From NCBI RefSeq assembly GCF_900177295.1, contig NZ_FWZX01000008.1, positions 1 to 64,000 on the forward strand: a stretch of DNA of 64,000 nucleotides, given 5' to 3'. The stretch comes from Tistlia consotensis USBA 355 (GTDB taxonomy: Bacteria > Pseudomonadota > Alphaproteobacteria > Kiloniellales > DSM-21159). Made by a program: the position numbers and the translations under genes. The notes below the pieces were generated by a model. That model was not told the DNA's origin. It saw only the letters and a program-made list of their open reading frames with translations, and made no database searches. This document shows, in pieces, positions 27,359-35,329 of the stretch (within the stretch, counting starts at the first letter, position 1; every line of letters starts with the position of its first letter).

Positions 27359-27472
27359 TTCGTCATCCCCGCGAAAGCGGGGATCCAGAGAACGACGCCT
27401 CACGCGCGGTCGCCCGGTGGTTCGTGCCGGCGTCCCTTTCCTCTGGATCCCCGCTTTCGCGGGGATGACGAA
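27359..27472. repeat. 114-bp palindromic element, copy 1
   Basis: Perfect 32-bp terminal inverted repeats (27359-27390 and 27441-27472) begin TTCGTCATCCCCGCGAAAGC. Each arm itself folds (CCCCGC-GAAA-GCGGGG). A 50-bp centre is flanked by them. It occupies the 283-bp gap between vapC and dnaE2. The centre resembles the inverted centre of copy 2 at 54009. Confidence 0.85.
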
Positions 27473-27546
27473 AAGGAGGGCGGGGATGACGGAGGAAGAG
27501 GCGAGGGCGACAGAAGAGACCGTGACGCCCGCCGGGATCGACGCCA

Positions 27547-27957
27547 TCATCCAGACAGCTCCCGGAGGTGCCAGCGACGGTCCTCACCGCCGATCGCGAG
27601 CAGGCGCCGGTCGGTCGTGACCAGCGGCAGGTCCTCGCGTTCCGACAGGGCCAGATAGTAGCAGTCGTAGATCGGGTGATCGAGATCGAGGCACAGCGCC
27701 AGGGCCCGGTCATGCAATTCTTCGAGCGGCACGATCTCGATCAGCTCGTCCTGGAAGTCCTCGTCGATCGCTGCCGCCTGTTCCAGGCTGATCTCGCGTA
27801 GCCGGACCTTCTTCCACAGAACGTTGCCGAGCTCCGCGAGCAGCATCGCCGGCGCCATCAGCCTCTGCGAGCCGTGGAGAAGCCGCACGGCCTGCTCGTG
27901 GCCCGCTTCCTCGATGTAGAACTTCACCGCGACCGACGCGTCGACGATGCAGGACAT
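27547..27957 (-). CDS. vapC: VapC-like PIN-domain ribonuclease toxin
   Basis: The protein has 136 residues, read from ATG 27957, which has AGGAGG 8 bases upstream; a GTG 9 bases earlier would overlap that site. PIN acidic residues are present: Asp in CIVDASVAVKF, Glu in LLAELGNVLWK, Asp in HPIYDCYYLAL, and the final acidic residue in LVTTDRRL. It cleaves RNA when released from its antitoxin, encoded 13 bases upstream. The location between imuB and dnaE2 is unusual. Confidence 0.88.
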   Translation of the reverse strand: MSCIVDASVAVKFYIEEAGHEQAVRLLHGSQRLMAPAMLLAELGNVLWKKVRLREISLEQAAAIDEDFQDELIEIVPLEELHDRALALCLDLDHPIYDCYYLALSEREDLPLVTTDRRLLAIGGEDRRWHLRELSG

Positions 27958-27970
27958 GAAGGTCACCTCC

Positions 27971-28207
27971 TCACCGGTCGCGATCCTCGCGGACGAGGCG
28001 GGTACTGTCGGTTTGCGGCCGGTCCTTCGGCGTCATCGCGGCGATCTTCTCGACCCGCGCGATCCGCTCGCTGCGGGTCGGCCGGCTGGCCTGCTCCTGC
28101 AGAATCATCCGGATCTCGGCAGAGAGAGAGCGGTGCTCCTCGGCCGCGCGCTTCCTGAGTCGCGTGAGCGTCTCTTCGTCGACGTCACGGATGGTCACGG
28201 TGGGCAT
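27971..28207 (-). CDS. vapB: VapB/FitA-like ribbon-helix-helix antitoxin
   Basis: The protein has 78 residues. The N-terminal MPTVTIRDVDEETLTRLRKRAAEEHRSLSAEIRMIL is a ribbon-helix-helix DNA-binding unit of the FitA kind; the charged C-terminal tail would wrap the toxin. It precedes vapC by 13 bases on the same strand. A perfect palindrome at 28231-28260 just upstream is the likely autorepression operator. Confidence 0.87.
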   Translation of the reverse strand: MPTVTIRDVDEETLTRLRKRAAEEHRSLSAEIRMILQEQASRPTRSERIARVEKIAAMTPKDRPQTDSTRLVREDRDR

Positions 28208-28230
28208 GATCGTGGCTCCTGTTCAAAGAA

Positions 28231-28260
28231 TGACTGCATAATAGCAGCAGAATGCAGTCA
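28231..28260 (-). promoter_or_regulatory. Candidate vapBC operator/promoter overlapping imuB stop codon
   Basis: The arms TGACTGCAT (28231-28239) and ATGCAGTCA (28252-28260) form a perfect 9-bp inverted repeat with a 12-bp centre that includes a TATTAT-like -10 on the minus strand. The imuB stop codon is 28258-28260, inside the upstream arm. Confidence 0.65.
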
Positions 28261-29970
28261 CCCGAACAGCCCCTGCAGGTACCATCGCCCGCCCGCGGGA
28301 TTGCCGCCCGGCCCCTCGGGCAGGCCGCTGCGGTAGAGCCAGAAGCGGCGGCCGTCCTCGTCCTCGACGCGGAAGTAGTCGCGCGCGCCCTCGGCGGCGG
28401 CGGCCGGGTCACGCAGCCACCATTCCGGCGCGATCCGCTCCGGGCCCTCGGCGCGCACCACGCGGTGCAGCAGGCGGCGCCAGCGGAACTGGCGCGGCGG
28501 GCTGTCGGGCAGGGCGGCGATCACCTCGATCGGCTCGGGACGGGCGAGCAGGCGGGGCGGGCGGGGCAGGCCGCGCGGCCAGCCCGTCGCGACGCCCTTG
28601 CGCAGGGGCCGGGCGAAGGGCTTCAGGGAGCGGGCCGCCCGCTCCGGCAGATGGCTCTCCCGGGGCGCCGGCCGGGTCACGCTGCCGGCGCCGAGACGCG
28701 TCTCCAGGCGGTCGACCAGGGCGGCGAGGTCGCTCGCCGCATCGCCCCGCGGTTCCGAGGCGTGACGCGGCGAGAGGGCCATCTGCAGGGCGTCGAGCGG
28801 CTCGCACTCGGGCGCGGTCACGACCAGGGCGTCGACGCCGAAGCCGGGGTCGAGGCGCTCGAGGCGCTGGGCGAAGAGCCGCTTCAGGCGGTCGGCGTCG
28901 CGGCTGGCGCGGCTCAGGCCGACGCCCTGGCGCTGCACGCTGCCGTCGACCCGGTGCAGCGCCAGCTCGACCCGGCGGGCGCCGAGCCCGGCGGCCTCGA
29001 GCCGGTCGCAGAGGCCGATCAGCAGGCCCTCCAGGCCGCGCGCCAGGTCCTCGGCGGCGGCGATCGGCTCGCCGAAGACCCGGCGCACGCGCTGCGCCGG
29101 CACCGGCCGGCGCGGCGAGACCGGCTCGTCGACTTCGCCCAGGGCCTGGCGCAGGCGGCGCGCGACCTCGGGGCCGGCGCGCGCGGTCAGGGTCTCCGGC
29201 GGCAGCGCGGCGAGCCGGCCGATCGTGGTCAGGCCGAAGCGGGCGAGCAGCTCGACCTGGGCGGCCGCCAGGCGCAGCGCGGCGACCGGCAGCTCCGTCA
29301 GCGCCGCCGCCTGCCGTCCCGGCGCGACCAGCCGGAACGGCCCGGCCGCGCCGGTCGCATAGCGCGCCGCGGCCCAGGCGGCGCCGGGCGTGTCGGCGAT
29401 CGCCAGGCGGCCGTGGTGGCCGCGGCGCCCGAGCGCGCCGGGAGCGATCCGGCCGAGCCGGGACAGCAGGTCGCCGGCCAGCGCCGCCTCGCCGCCGAAC
29501 AGGTGCGCGCAGCCGCTGACGTCGAGCAGCAGGCCGGCGGCGCCGGCCGGCTCGGCCATGGGATCGAGCGCGACCCAGGGGCTGTAGCGCTCCAGCCAGT
29601 CGGCCAGGGCCTCGAGCGCCCGGCGCTCGGCCGGCCGGTCGCGCTCCAGGACCCTGAGGTCGGGGGCCAGCGCCCGCGCGTCGGCCAGCGCCATGCCGGG
29701 CGCCAGACCGAGCCCGACGGCGCGGTGGTCGATCGCCGAGAGCAGCAGCCGGCCGGCTTCGGCCTCGATCAGGACCAGCGGCCGCCCGGCTTCCGCCGCG
29801 GCGCGCTCAGCCGGCGGCGTGGCGGCTGTCCCGGCGCGCGTCCGGGGGCGCGTCCGGGGGCGCGTCGCGGCCAGCGCCAGCTCGATCGCGAAGTCCGGCA
29901 GCCACAGCGAGAGCACCCGCTGCGGCTCGTCCCTCGGCGTCGGCTGCGTCGTCCCAGGGGCTGTGCTCAT
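28258..29970 (-). CDS. imuB: ImuB, inactive Y-family polymerase-like mutasome protein
   Basis: The protein has 570 residues. It starts with the ImuB signature RVLSLWLPDFAIELAL, then a Y-family palm/finger fold (PLVLIEAEAGRLLLSAIDHRAVGLGL, LLDVSGCAHLFGGE), helix-hairpin-helix (LTTIGRLAALP), little-finger part and an extended C-terminal tail ending YLQGLFG. ImuB proteins lack the catalytic acids of active Y polymerases and act as the hub joining DnaE2 to the sliding clamp. A 164-bp overlap with the imuA end is seen; the start at 29970 keeps the LSLWLPDF block near the N-terminus. Confidence 0.9.
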   Translation of the reverse strand: MSTAPGTTQPTPRDEPQRVLSLWLPDFAIELALAATRPRTRPRTRAGTAATPPAERAAAEAGRPLVLIEAEAGRLLLSAIDHRAVGLGLAPGMALADARALAPDLRVLERDRPAERRALEALADWLERYSPWVALDPMAEPAGAAGLLLDVSGCAHLFGGEAALAGDLLSRLGRIAPGALGRRGHHGRLAIADTPGAAWAAARYATGAAGPFRLVAPGRQAAALTELPVAALRLAAAQVELLARFGLTTIGRLAALPPETLTARAGPEVARRLRQALGEVDEPVSPRRPVPAQRVRRVFGEPIAAAEDLARGLEGLLIGLCDRLEAAGLGARRVELALHRVDGSVQRQGVGLSRASRDADRLKRLFAQRLERLDPGFGVDALVVTAPECEPLDALQMALSPRHASEPRGDAASDLAALVDRLETRLGAGSVTRPAPRESHLPERAARSLKPFARPLRKGVATGWPRGLPRPPRLLARPEPIEVIAALPDSPPRQFRWRRLLHRVVRAEGPERIAPEWWLRDPAAAAEGARDYFRVEDEDGRRFWLYRSGLPEGPGGNPAGGRWYLQGLFG

Positions 29971-30658
29971 CGTGCCACTCCAGCAGGAAGTCGGCGGGCC
30001 GCCCGCCGCGGCAGCGCTCCAGCGAGACGCGCCAGCGCGGCCGGCCGACGAGGGTCGCGGGCAGGCTCGGGTCCGAGGGCGCGGCGGCGACCCGCCAGCG
30101 GGTCAGGGCCGGGCTGGCCAGCCGCTCGCCGCGGCCGGCGAGGCGCGGCCGGTGCAGCAGCAGGCAGGGCCGGCCGGCACTCTCGGCGGCGAGCTGCAGG
30201 CGGCGCGCGGCGAGCGGGTCGAGGGAATCGAGCTCGCCGACCACGGCGGCCAGGTCGGGGCAGCGCAGCGCCTCCTCGATCGCCCAGAGGCCGTCGGCGG
30301 CGCCGTGCGCCCGGACCAGCAGCAGCCGCTCGGGCGGGATGCCCGCGGCCGCGGCGGCCGGGGCGTGGAAATCGCCGAGCTGGGAGACCCAGAGCAGGCG
30401 GCCCGGCCGCGCGGCCAGCAGGCGCACCGCCAGGGCCAGGCAGAAGCCGGTCGCCGGCCCGTCGTCCCACTCGGCGCGCTGCGGCAGGATCTCGTGCAGC
30501 CCGGCCAGGGCGAGGCCGCCGCCGGGCAGCGCCTCGTCGAGCTCGGCCGGGCCGAGCGGCAGCGTCTGCCGTGCCGCGGCCGCGCCGCCGCGCTCGATCC
30601 GGCGGACCCGCTCGCGCAGGGCGTCGAGCCGTCCCAAAGTGACCGACTGCAGGGCCAT
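29807..30658 (-). CDS. imuA: ImuA, RecA-like mutasome protein
   Basis: The protein has 283 residues. The first half matches ImuA (LPLGPAELDEALPGGGLALAGLHEI, then GRLLWVSQLGDFHAPAAAAAGI and LLLVRA), a RecA/SulA-like fold without a proper Walker A. The C-terminus is a low-complexity tail with repeated DAPP/RR units, encoded by the GC-rich tandem repeat that overlaps imuB. First gene of the mutasome operon, it starts 25 bases after a LexA box. Confidence 0.87.
   Translation of the reverse strand: MALQSVTLGRLDALRERVRRIERGGAAAARQTLPLGPAELDEALPGGGLALAGLHEILPQRAEWDDGPATGFCLALAVRLLAARPGRLLWVSQLGDFHAPAAAAAGIPPERLLLVRAHGAADGLWAIEEALRCPDLAAVVGELDSLDPLAARRLQLAAESAGRPCLLLHRPRLAGRGERLASPALTRWRVAAAPSDPSLPATLVGRPRWRVSLERCRGGRPADFLLEWHDEHSPWDDAADAEGRAAAGALAVAAGLRDRAGAGRDAPPDAPPDARRDSRHAAG
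29838..29872. repeat. Tandem repeat in the imuA/imuB overlap
   Basis: The unit GCGCGTCCGGGG is repeated about three times (last copy degenerate). It lies where both genes are read, giving TRPRTRPRTR in ImuB and the DAPPDAPPDA tail of ImuA. Confidence 0.7.
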
Positions 30659-30682
30659 GAATTCCGTCCCGGCCGTTCAGAT

Positions 30683-30697
30683 GTTCCCTTTATGTTC
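30683..30697. promoter_or_regulatory. LexA (SOS) box upstream of imuA
   Basis: GTTC-CCTTTAT-GTTC fits the alphaproteobacterial LexA consensus GTTC-N7-GTTC exactly. It lies 25 bp before the imuA start codon, in an AT-richer patch, so damage-induced expression of imuA-imuB is expected. Confidence 0.85.
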
Positions 30698-30732
30698 TAG
30701 TATGGGAACGTGCGGAATTCAAGGCACCGAAG

Positions 30733-30866
30733 TTCCCTCTCCGCCCCGAGGGGCGGAGAGGGCAGGGAGAGGTGGGGGAATCAAGCCCAGCCGCTCGCGC
30801 CGGCATTGCTGTTCGAGAACGCCCACCTCTCCCCGACTCTCTCCCCCCGGAGGGCGGAGAGGGGGG
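30733..30866. repeat. Nested inverted repeat element (GC-rich)
   Basis: The outer arms CCCTCTCCGCCC (30735) and GGGCGGAGAGGG (30852) and inner arms GGGAGAGGTGGG (30765) and CCCACCTCTCCC (30822) are each perfect over 12 bp. It fills most of the gap between the imuA promoter and the next minus-strand gene. Confidence 0.75.
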
Positions 30867-30899
30867 CGGTCGGAGCGGAGCGGGAGCTGCCCCGGCAGC

Positions 30900-31256
30900 T
30901 CAGTGGTCGGAGCGGTGCAGCACCTGGTCGGCGATGCCGGTGTCGTAGGCCAGCGCCTCGGGCGTCAGCACCGCGCCCATCGGGTGCATCGAGCGGATCA
31001 GGCCCTTGCGCTCCAGGATCGCGAAGACGTTGGCATTGGCAAGGCCGCTGGCGTCGCGGCCCAGCACCACGGCATCGCCGATGTGGAAGTGGTTGCCGTG
31101 GGCATGCGGGAAGTTGGAGACCATGACGCTGCCCTCGGCGTCGCCCGGCTGGGCGTGGTTCGGGCTGCGCGCCATCTGCTGCAGGAGCGCCAGGGTCTTG
31201 AGCTGCAGCATGTTCAGCTTCAGCGGGTTCTTCTTCGGTGCCATGATGCGAGGCAT
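30900..31256 (-). CDS. Conserved hypothetical small protein
   Basis: The protein has 118 residues (114 if read from the second ATG at 31244, MAPKKNPLKLNMLQL). It has a basic start, then a His-rich segment NFPHAHGNHFHIGDAVV and a winged-helix-like C-terminal part (FAILERKGLIRS...GAVLTPEALAYDTGIAD). The HAHGNHFH cluster could bind a metal. I do not recognise a named family. It is flanked by repeats on its downstream side. Confidence 0.6.
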   Translation of the reverse strand: MPRIMAPKKNPLKLNMLQLKTLALLQQMARSPNHAQPGDAEGSVMVSNFPHAHGNHFHIGDAVVLGRDASGLANANVFAILERKGLIRSMHPMGAVLTPEALAYDTGIADQVLHRSDH

Positions 31257-31422
31257 AGCGCGGACGAGGGGTCCGCGCCAAGACCCGGATGGCGGGCCCT
31301 CGCGGTCGGCATGCCTGCGCCGCCCGCCCGCCGGCCTCGGCCTGCCGGCCGGGGCGAGACCGGGCTTCCATGAGGCCCGCCCCCCCCGGCGTGGGCCGGG
31401 GAAAGAGTCGAGGGAGGAAGAG

Positions 31423-31770
31423 GTGCGCTATGCCGGAAGCTGCCATTGCGGCGCGATACGCTTCGAGGTCGAGGGCGAGCTGACCCAGGCGATCGCCTGC
31501 AACTGCTCGATCTGCGCGCGCAAGGGCGCGCTGCTGTGGGCGGTGCCGCGCGCCAGCCTGACCCTGCTGAGCCCGGACGAGGCCGGCGCGCGCTACACCT
31601 TCAACCGGCATGCCATCGAGCATCGCTTCTGCCGGACCTGCGGCATCCACCCCTATGCCGAGGACGCGGGCGCCGGGGCCGGGCGCTCGGCCTACGTCAA
31701 CATCCGCTGCCTCGAGGGAGTCGACCCGGCGGCCGTGCCGGTCCTGGAATTCGACGGCCGCTCGCTGTGA
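31423..31770 (+). CDS. GFA-family (glutathione-dependent formaldehyde-activating-like) zinc protein
   Basis: The protein has 115 residues, read from GTG 31423 with GGAGGAAGAG upstream. Zinc ligands of the GFA fold are all seen: CHCG at residues 8-11, CNCSIC at about 28-33, and C-x2-C in FCRTCGIHPY near 70. Members bind zinc, and some add glutathione to formaldehyde; most are uncharacterised. It lies 110 bases before an MFS gene on the same strand. Confidence 0.8.
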   Translation: MRYAGSCHCGAIRFEVEGELTQAIACNCSICARKGALLWAVPRASLTLLSPDEAGARYTFNRHAIEHRFCRTCGIHPYAEDAGAGAGRSAYVNIRCLEGVDPAAVPVLEFDGRSL

Positions 31771-31879
31771 GCCGGCGAAGGCGGCGCGGCAGCCGGAGAG
31801 CGACAGCGACGACGCTCCCGGGCTAGCGAAGCCGGGCGGATGCGCGCAAGGGATCGGGCTCGTTCCGGAGTTCCGTCCC

Positions 31880-33145
31880 TTGCGCAGCCTAGTCCTGTCC
31901 GTCGCCGCCCTGATCCTGAGCTTCTCGATGCTGCTCGCCGGCAACGGCCTGCAGTTCGTCGTGCTGGCCCTGCGCGCCGGGCTCGAGGGCTTCTCGCTCG
32001 AGGCGATGGGCTGGATCAACGCCGGCTACTTCGCCGGCTTCGCGCTCGGCGCGCTCTGCTGCCCGCGCCTGGTCGCCGGCGCCGGCCACATCCGCACCTT
32101 CGCCGCCCTCGGCTCGATCGTCTCGGGCGTCGCGCTGGCCCACCCGCTGCTCGTCGATCCGGTCGCCTGGGCGCTGTTCCGGGTCGTCACCGGCTTCTGC
32201 TTCGCCGGCCTCTACCTGGTCGTCGAGAGCTGGCTCAACGAGCGGGCGAGCAACGAGCTGCGCGGCCGGCTGCTGGCGCTCTACGGCACCTTCGTCTTCG
32301 CCGGCTACGCGCTCGGGCCGCTGCTCGCCGGGCTCGGCTCGGCGGCCGGCTTCCAGCTCTTCGTGCTGGCCTCGATGCTGGTCTCCTTCGCCCTGGTGCC
32401 GGTCACCCTGACGCGGGCCAGCGCGCCGGTCGTCGGCGACGAGGCCCCGGCCGAGCGCTTCGGGCTGCGCCGCCTGGCCCGCGAGACGCCGCTCGGCTTC
32501 GGCGGCCTGCTGCTGCTCGGCGCCGTCCAGGGCGCCTTCATCGGCCTCGGCCCGGTCTTCGCCGACCGACTGGAGCTGCCGAGCCAGTGGGTCTCGGGAT
32601 TCCTGACCGCCGGCATGCTGGCCGGCCTGGTCCTGCAGTACCCGCTCGGCTGGCTGTCCGACCGCCTCGACCGGCGCGTCGTGATCATGCTGATCGCCGG
32701 CTGCAGCACGACCCTCTCGGCGCTGTTCCTGGGCGCCGTGCTCGAGGGGCATCGAGGCGTCGCGACGGTGCTGGCCGGGGCGATGGCGACCGGCGGCACG
32801 ATCTTCCCGCTCTATGCCATCGTGCTGGCGCTGATCAACGACCGGCTGCCCAAGACCTCGCTGGTCTCGGCCGCGGCGACGATCAGCCTGCTCTACTCGA
32901 TCGGCTCGTCGCTCGGCTCGCCGGTCGCCTCGCGCCTGATGGCCGGGTTCGGCCCGGCCGGCCTGCCGCTGTTCATCGGCGCCGGCATGGCCGCGCTGGC
33001 GCTCTTCGCCGGCTGGCGCATGATCCGCCGGGAGGCGCCGACGCCGCTCGAGGACGCCCAGATCGCAACGACCGTGGCCAGCCCCGGCGCCGTGCCGCTC
33101 GAGGCCAATCCGCAGGATGCGGCGGAGGGTCGAAGCGATACCTAA
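31880..33145 (+). CDS. MFS transporter (YcaD/UMF-type, 12 TM)
   Basis: The protein has about 421 residues, starting at TTG 31880 (LRSLVLSVAALIL) because the first helix begins at once; GGAG lies 9 bases upstream and no ATG is near. About twelve hydrophobic helices, the MFS loop motif after helix 2 is weak, and the C-terminal half has GWLSDRLDRR, a good MFS cytoplasmic loop. The block GLYLVVESWLNERASNELRGRLLALY in the N half is typical of the YcaD-like group. The substrate is unknown. Confidence 0.8.
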   Translation: MRSLVLSVAALILSFSMLLAGNGLQFVVLALRAGLEGFSLEAMGWINAGYFAGFALGALCCPRLVAGAGHIRTFAALGSIVSGVALAHPLLVDPVAWALFRVVTGFCFAGLYLVVESWLNERASNELRGRLLALYGTFVFAGYALGPLLAGLGSAAGFQLFVLASMLVSFALVPVTLTRASAPVVGDEAPAERFGLRRLARETPLGFGGLLLLGAVQGAFIGLGPVFADRLELPSQWVSGFLTAGMLAGLVLQYPLGWLSDRLDRRVVIMLIAGCSTTLSALFLGAVLEGHRGVATVLAGAMATGGTIFPLYAIVLALINDRLPKTSLVSAAATISLLYSIGSSLGSPVASRLMAGFGPAGLPLFIGAGMAALALFAGWRMIRREAPTPLEDAQIATTVASPGAVPLEANPQDAAEGRSDT

Positions 33146-33195
33146 GATTTCAGTGAAAGAGCAGGAAACCCCCGTAACATTCTGACGAGAAATCT

Positions 33196-35115
33196 CTATT
33201 TCCTGATCTTGTCCGCTTCGAACCAGAAGGTGTCGGGGCGGTAGCGACCGAAATAGGCGCCGGGCTCGTAGAGGTAGGGCGCGGTCCCGGGGACGTTGCG
33301 CAGGCCGCGGCGGACGGCGACCGGCTGCGGCACCCCGGCGACGAGGCCGATGGTGAAGAGCTCCTCGGCGCGGATCGCCAGCATCGCCTCCCAGGCCAGG
33401 CGCCTGGCGTCCGGGCTCGCCGCCTCGGACCAGTCCCGGTAGAGCTGCAGCAGCCGCAGCACCTTGGCGTCCTCCGGCCGCTCGCCGGACCGGCCGCCGG
33501 TCGCGGTCCAGAGGCCCCAGAGCGGCCACTGGTTCTGCTTCCCGTCCGTCGGCGCCAGCTCGGCCGGATCGGACTCGGCCGTCGCGAGGCCGTTCGCCAG
33601 GCCGTAGAAGAGGCTCATCACCGTCTCGCCGCTGGCGACCCGCGCGCGCAGGTTGCTGCGCCCGCGGTCGGCGACCAGGACCTGGATGCCGAGCGCCTTC
33701 AGGTCGCTCTGGACCAGCTCCAGCACGTCGGTCTCGCTGGGGTCGACCCGGCCGGTCTCGATGACGAGGGTCAGCGGCCGGCCGTCGGGCAGCGCGCGCC
33801 AGCCGTCGGCGGTGCGCGCGGTCAGCCCCAGGCCGTCGAGCAGGGCGTTGGCGCGCGCCGGGTCGTGATTGGCGTAGGCGTTGCGCAGCATCGGCCTGTA
33901 GAGCGGGCTCCCGGGCAGCAGCGAGTCGTTGCCGCCGATCGCCAGGCCCTTGAAGACGACCGTCGAGATCTGCTGCCGGTCGATGCCGAGCGAGAGCGCG
34001 CGCCGGAAGTCGGCCTGGCGCAGCAATCGGCGCCAGACCGGATCGGCGGCATTGAGGTTCGGGTAGAGCGCGAGCTGGGCACCGCGGCCGATCGGCCAGA
34101 GCCGGAGCTCGATGCCGGCCCGGGCCGCCGAGCTCTGCAGCAGCGGATAGTCGGGCAGGGCCAGGCCGACGGCCTGCAGGTCGCTCTCGCCGGTCGCGGT
34201 CTTGCCGGCGATGAGCGCCTGGCTCGCGACCACCAGGTCGACGGCGTCGAGGTAGGGCAGCTGCCGGCCCTGGCCGTCGACGCGGTGGAAGAAGGGATTG
34301 CGCACGGCGTGCCAGCGGTCGGTCGGCGGCGCCGTGGTCACGATCCAGGGATCGAGCGTCGGCCGTTCCGGATTGGTCAGCAGGCCTTCGGCGTCCCTGG
34401 CCTCGAAAAGGGCGGCCCAGCCCGGCAGGCCGGCGGCCCGGGCCTCGGCGTCGAGCGCGGCCGGGTCGGTGAAGTCGGGATGGAAGCGCTTCAGGTAGTG
34501 GGCCGGACGGAACAGGGTCAGCGGCGCCGTGCCGGCCAGGGTCGGCAGGAAGCGGGCGTTCGGCCTGGCCCACTCGTAGACCACGGTGCGCTCGTCGGGG
34601 AAGGTGACGCTCGGCGGCTGGCCCTCGACCAGCAGCTCGGCGGGCAGGCCGGCCGGCGACAGCAGGGGATTGCTGGCGACCTCGCGCCACCAGAAGCGGA
34701 AGTCGTCGCTGGTGAAGGGCGCGCCGTCCGACCAGCGGTGACCGCGCCTGAGGGTGAGGGTGAAGCGCCGGCCCTCCTCGACCTTGAAGGCGAGCAGCAG
34801 GTCCGGGACCAGCTCGAGCGCCTCGTTCCAGACGACCAGCCGGCTGTAGCCGAAGACCGAGAGGCTGCGGGCGTCGCGGCCGCCGCGGACCAGCATGGTC
34901 AGGCTGCCGCCGTAGCGGCCGGGCTGCCAGTCGGAGCGCTTCGGCAGGTCCCGGCGCGGCTCGGCCGGCAGGCGCCCGGCGAGCGGCGGCAGGTCGCCGG
35001 CGGCGACCCGGGCGGCCAGCGCCGGCGGCTCCCCGGCCGCGCCCGCCGGGCCGGAGGCGAGGGCGGCGAGCAGGCCGAGCAGCAGGGCGGGCGCGAGGTG
35101 ACGCAGTGCTGGCAT
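33196..35115 (-). CDS. Family-5 ABC solute-binding protein (peptide/opine type)
   Basis: The protein has 639 residues. A clear signal peptide (LAPALLLGLLAALASGPAGAAG) is followed by the SBP_bac_5 pattern: GGSLTMLVRGG, FTLTLRRGHRWSDGAPFTSDDFRFWW, and YTEWARPN-like strands. The typical role is periplasmic binding of peptides or similar solutes for an ABC importer. No permease or ATPase gene is adjacent, so it is an orphan. Its length is near the long end of the family. Confidence 0.85.
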   Translation of the reverse strand: MPALRHLAPALLLGLLAALASGPAGAAGEPPALAARVAAGDLPPLAGRLPAEPRRDLPKRSDWQPGRYGGSLTMLVRGGRDARSLSVFGYSRLVVWNEALELVPDLLLAFKVEEGRRFTLTLRRGHRWSDGAPFTSDDFRFWWREVASNPLLSPAGLPAELLVEGQPPSVTFPDERTVVYEWARPNARFLPTLAGTAPLTLFRPAHYLKRFHPDFTDPAALDAEARAAGLPGWAALFEARDAEGLLTNPERPTLDPWIVTTAPPTDRWHAVRNPFFHRVDGQGRQLPYLDAVDLVVASQALIAGKTATGESDLQAVGLALPDYPLLQSSAARAGIELRLWPIGRGAQLALYPNLNAADPVWRRLLRQADFRRALSLGIDRQQISTVVFKGLAIGGNDSLLPGSPLYRPMLRNAYANHDPARANALLDGLGLTARTADGWRALPDGRPLTLVIETGRVDPSETDVLELVQSDLKALGIQVLVADRGRSNLRARVASGETVMSLFYGLANGLATAESDPAELAPTDGKQNQWPLWGLWTATGGRSGERPEDAKVLRLLQLYRDWSEAASPDARRLAWEAMLAIRAEELFTIGLVAGVPQPVAVRRGLRNVPGTAPYLYEPGAYFGRYRPDTFWFEADKIRK

Positions 35116-35217
35116 GGCGGCTCCTGTCCGGGCGTCCCTTCTAGCAGAGAGCCGGCCGCCGCGTCAGGCGCCCGCGACTTGCGGCGCGGGGCCGGGCGGG
35201 GCTAACTCTCCACCGCC

Positions 35218-35270
35218 GGTCGCAAGGGCGCGGTCGCAAGGGTAGCGGTCGCAGGGATTGCGGTCGCTGG
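35218..35270. repeat. Short tandem repeat (GGTCGC units)
   Basis: GGTCGC recurs at 35218, 35232, 35247 and 35262 with 14-15 bp spacing and partly conserved AAGGG follow-on. It lies in the 214-bp gap before the small membrane protein gene; no other feature is seen there. Confidence 0.6.
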
Positions 35271-35329
35271 AACGGCTGTACCGGGGACGGGGCCGCATCG
35301 GGGCGCCATCGGGTCGCGAGGAACGCAAC

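Noticed and set aside
21940-27366. A minus-strand open frame of about 1800 codons overlapping dnaE2 and neighbours
   Set aside because: It is a shadow frame of very GC-rich coding DNA: Arg/Pro/Gly/Ala-rich, no domain, and it runs through several well-supported genes.
27359-27472. Possible CRISPR-like or rho-independent terminator interpretation of the palindrome
   Set aside because: No spaced array is present, and the 32-bp perfect terminal repeats with related copies elsewhere fit a dispersed element better.
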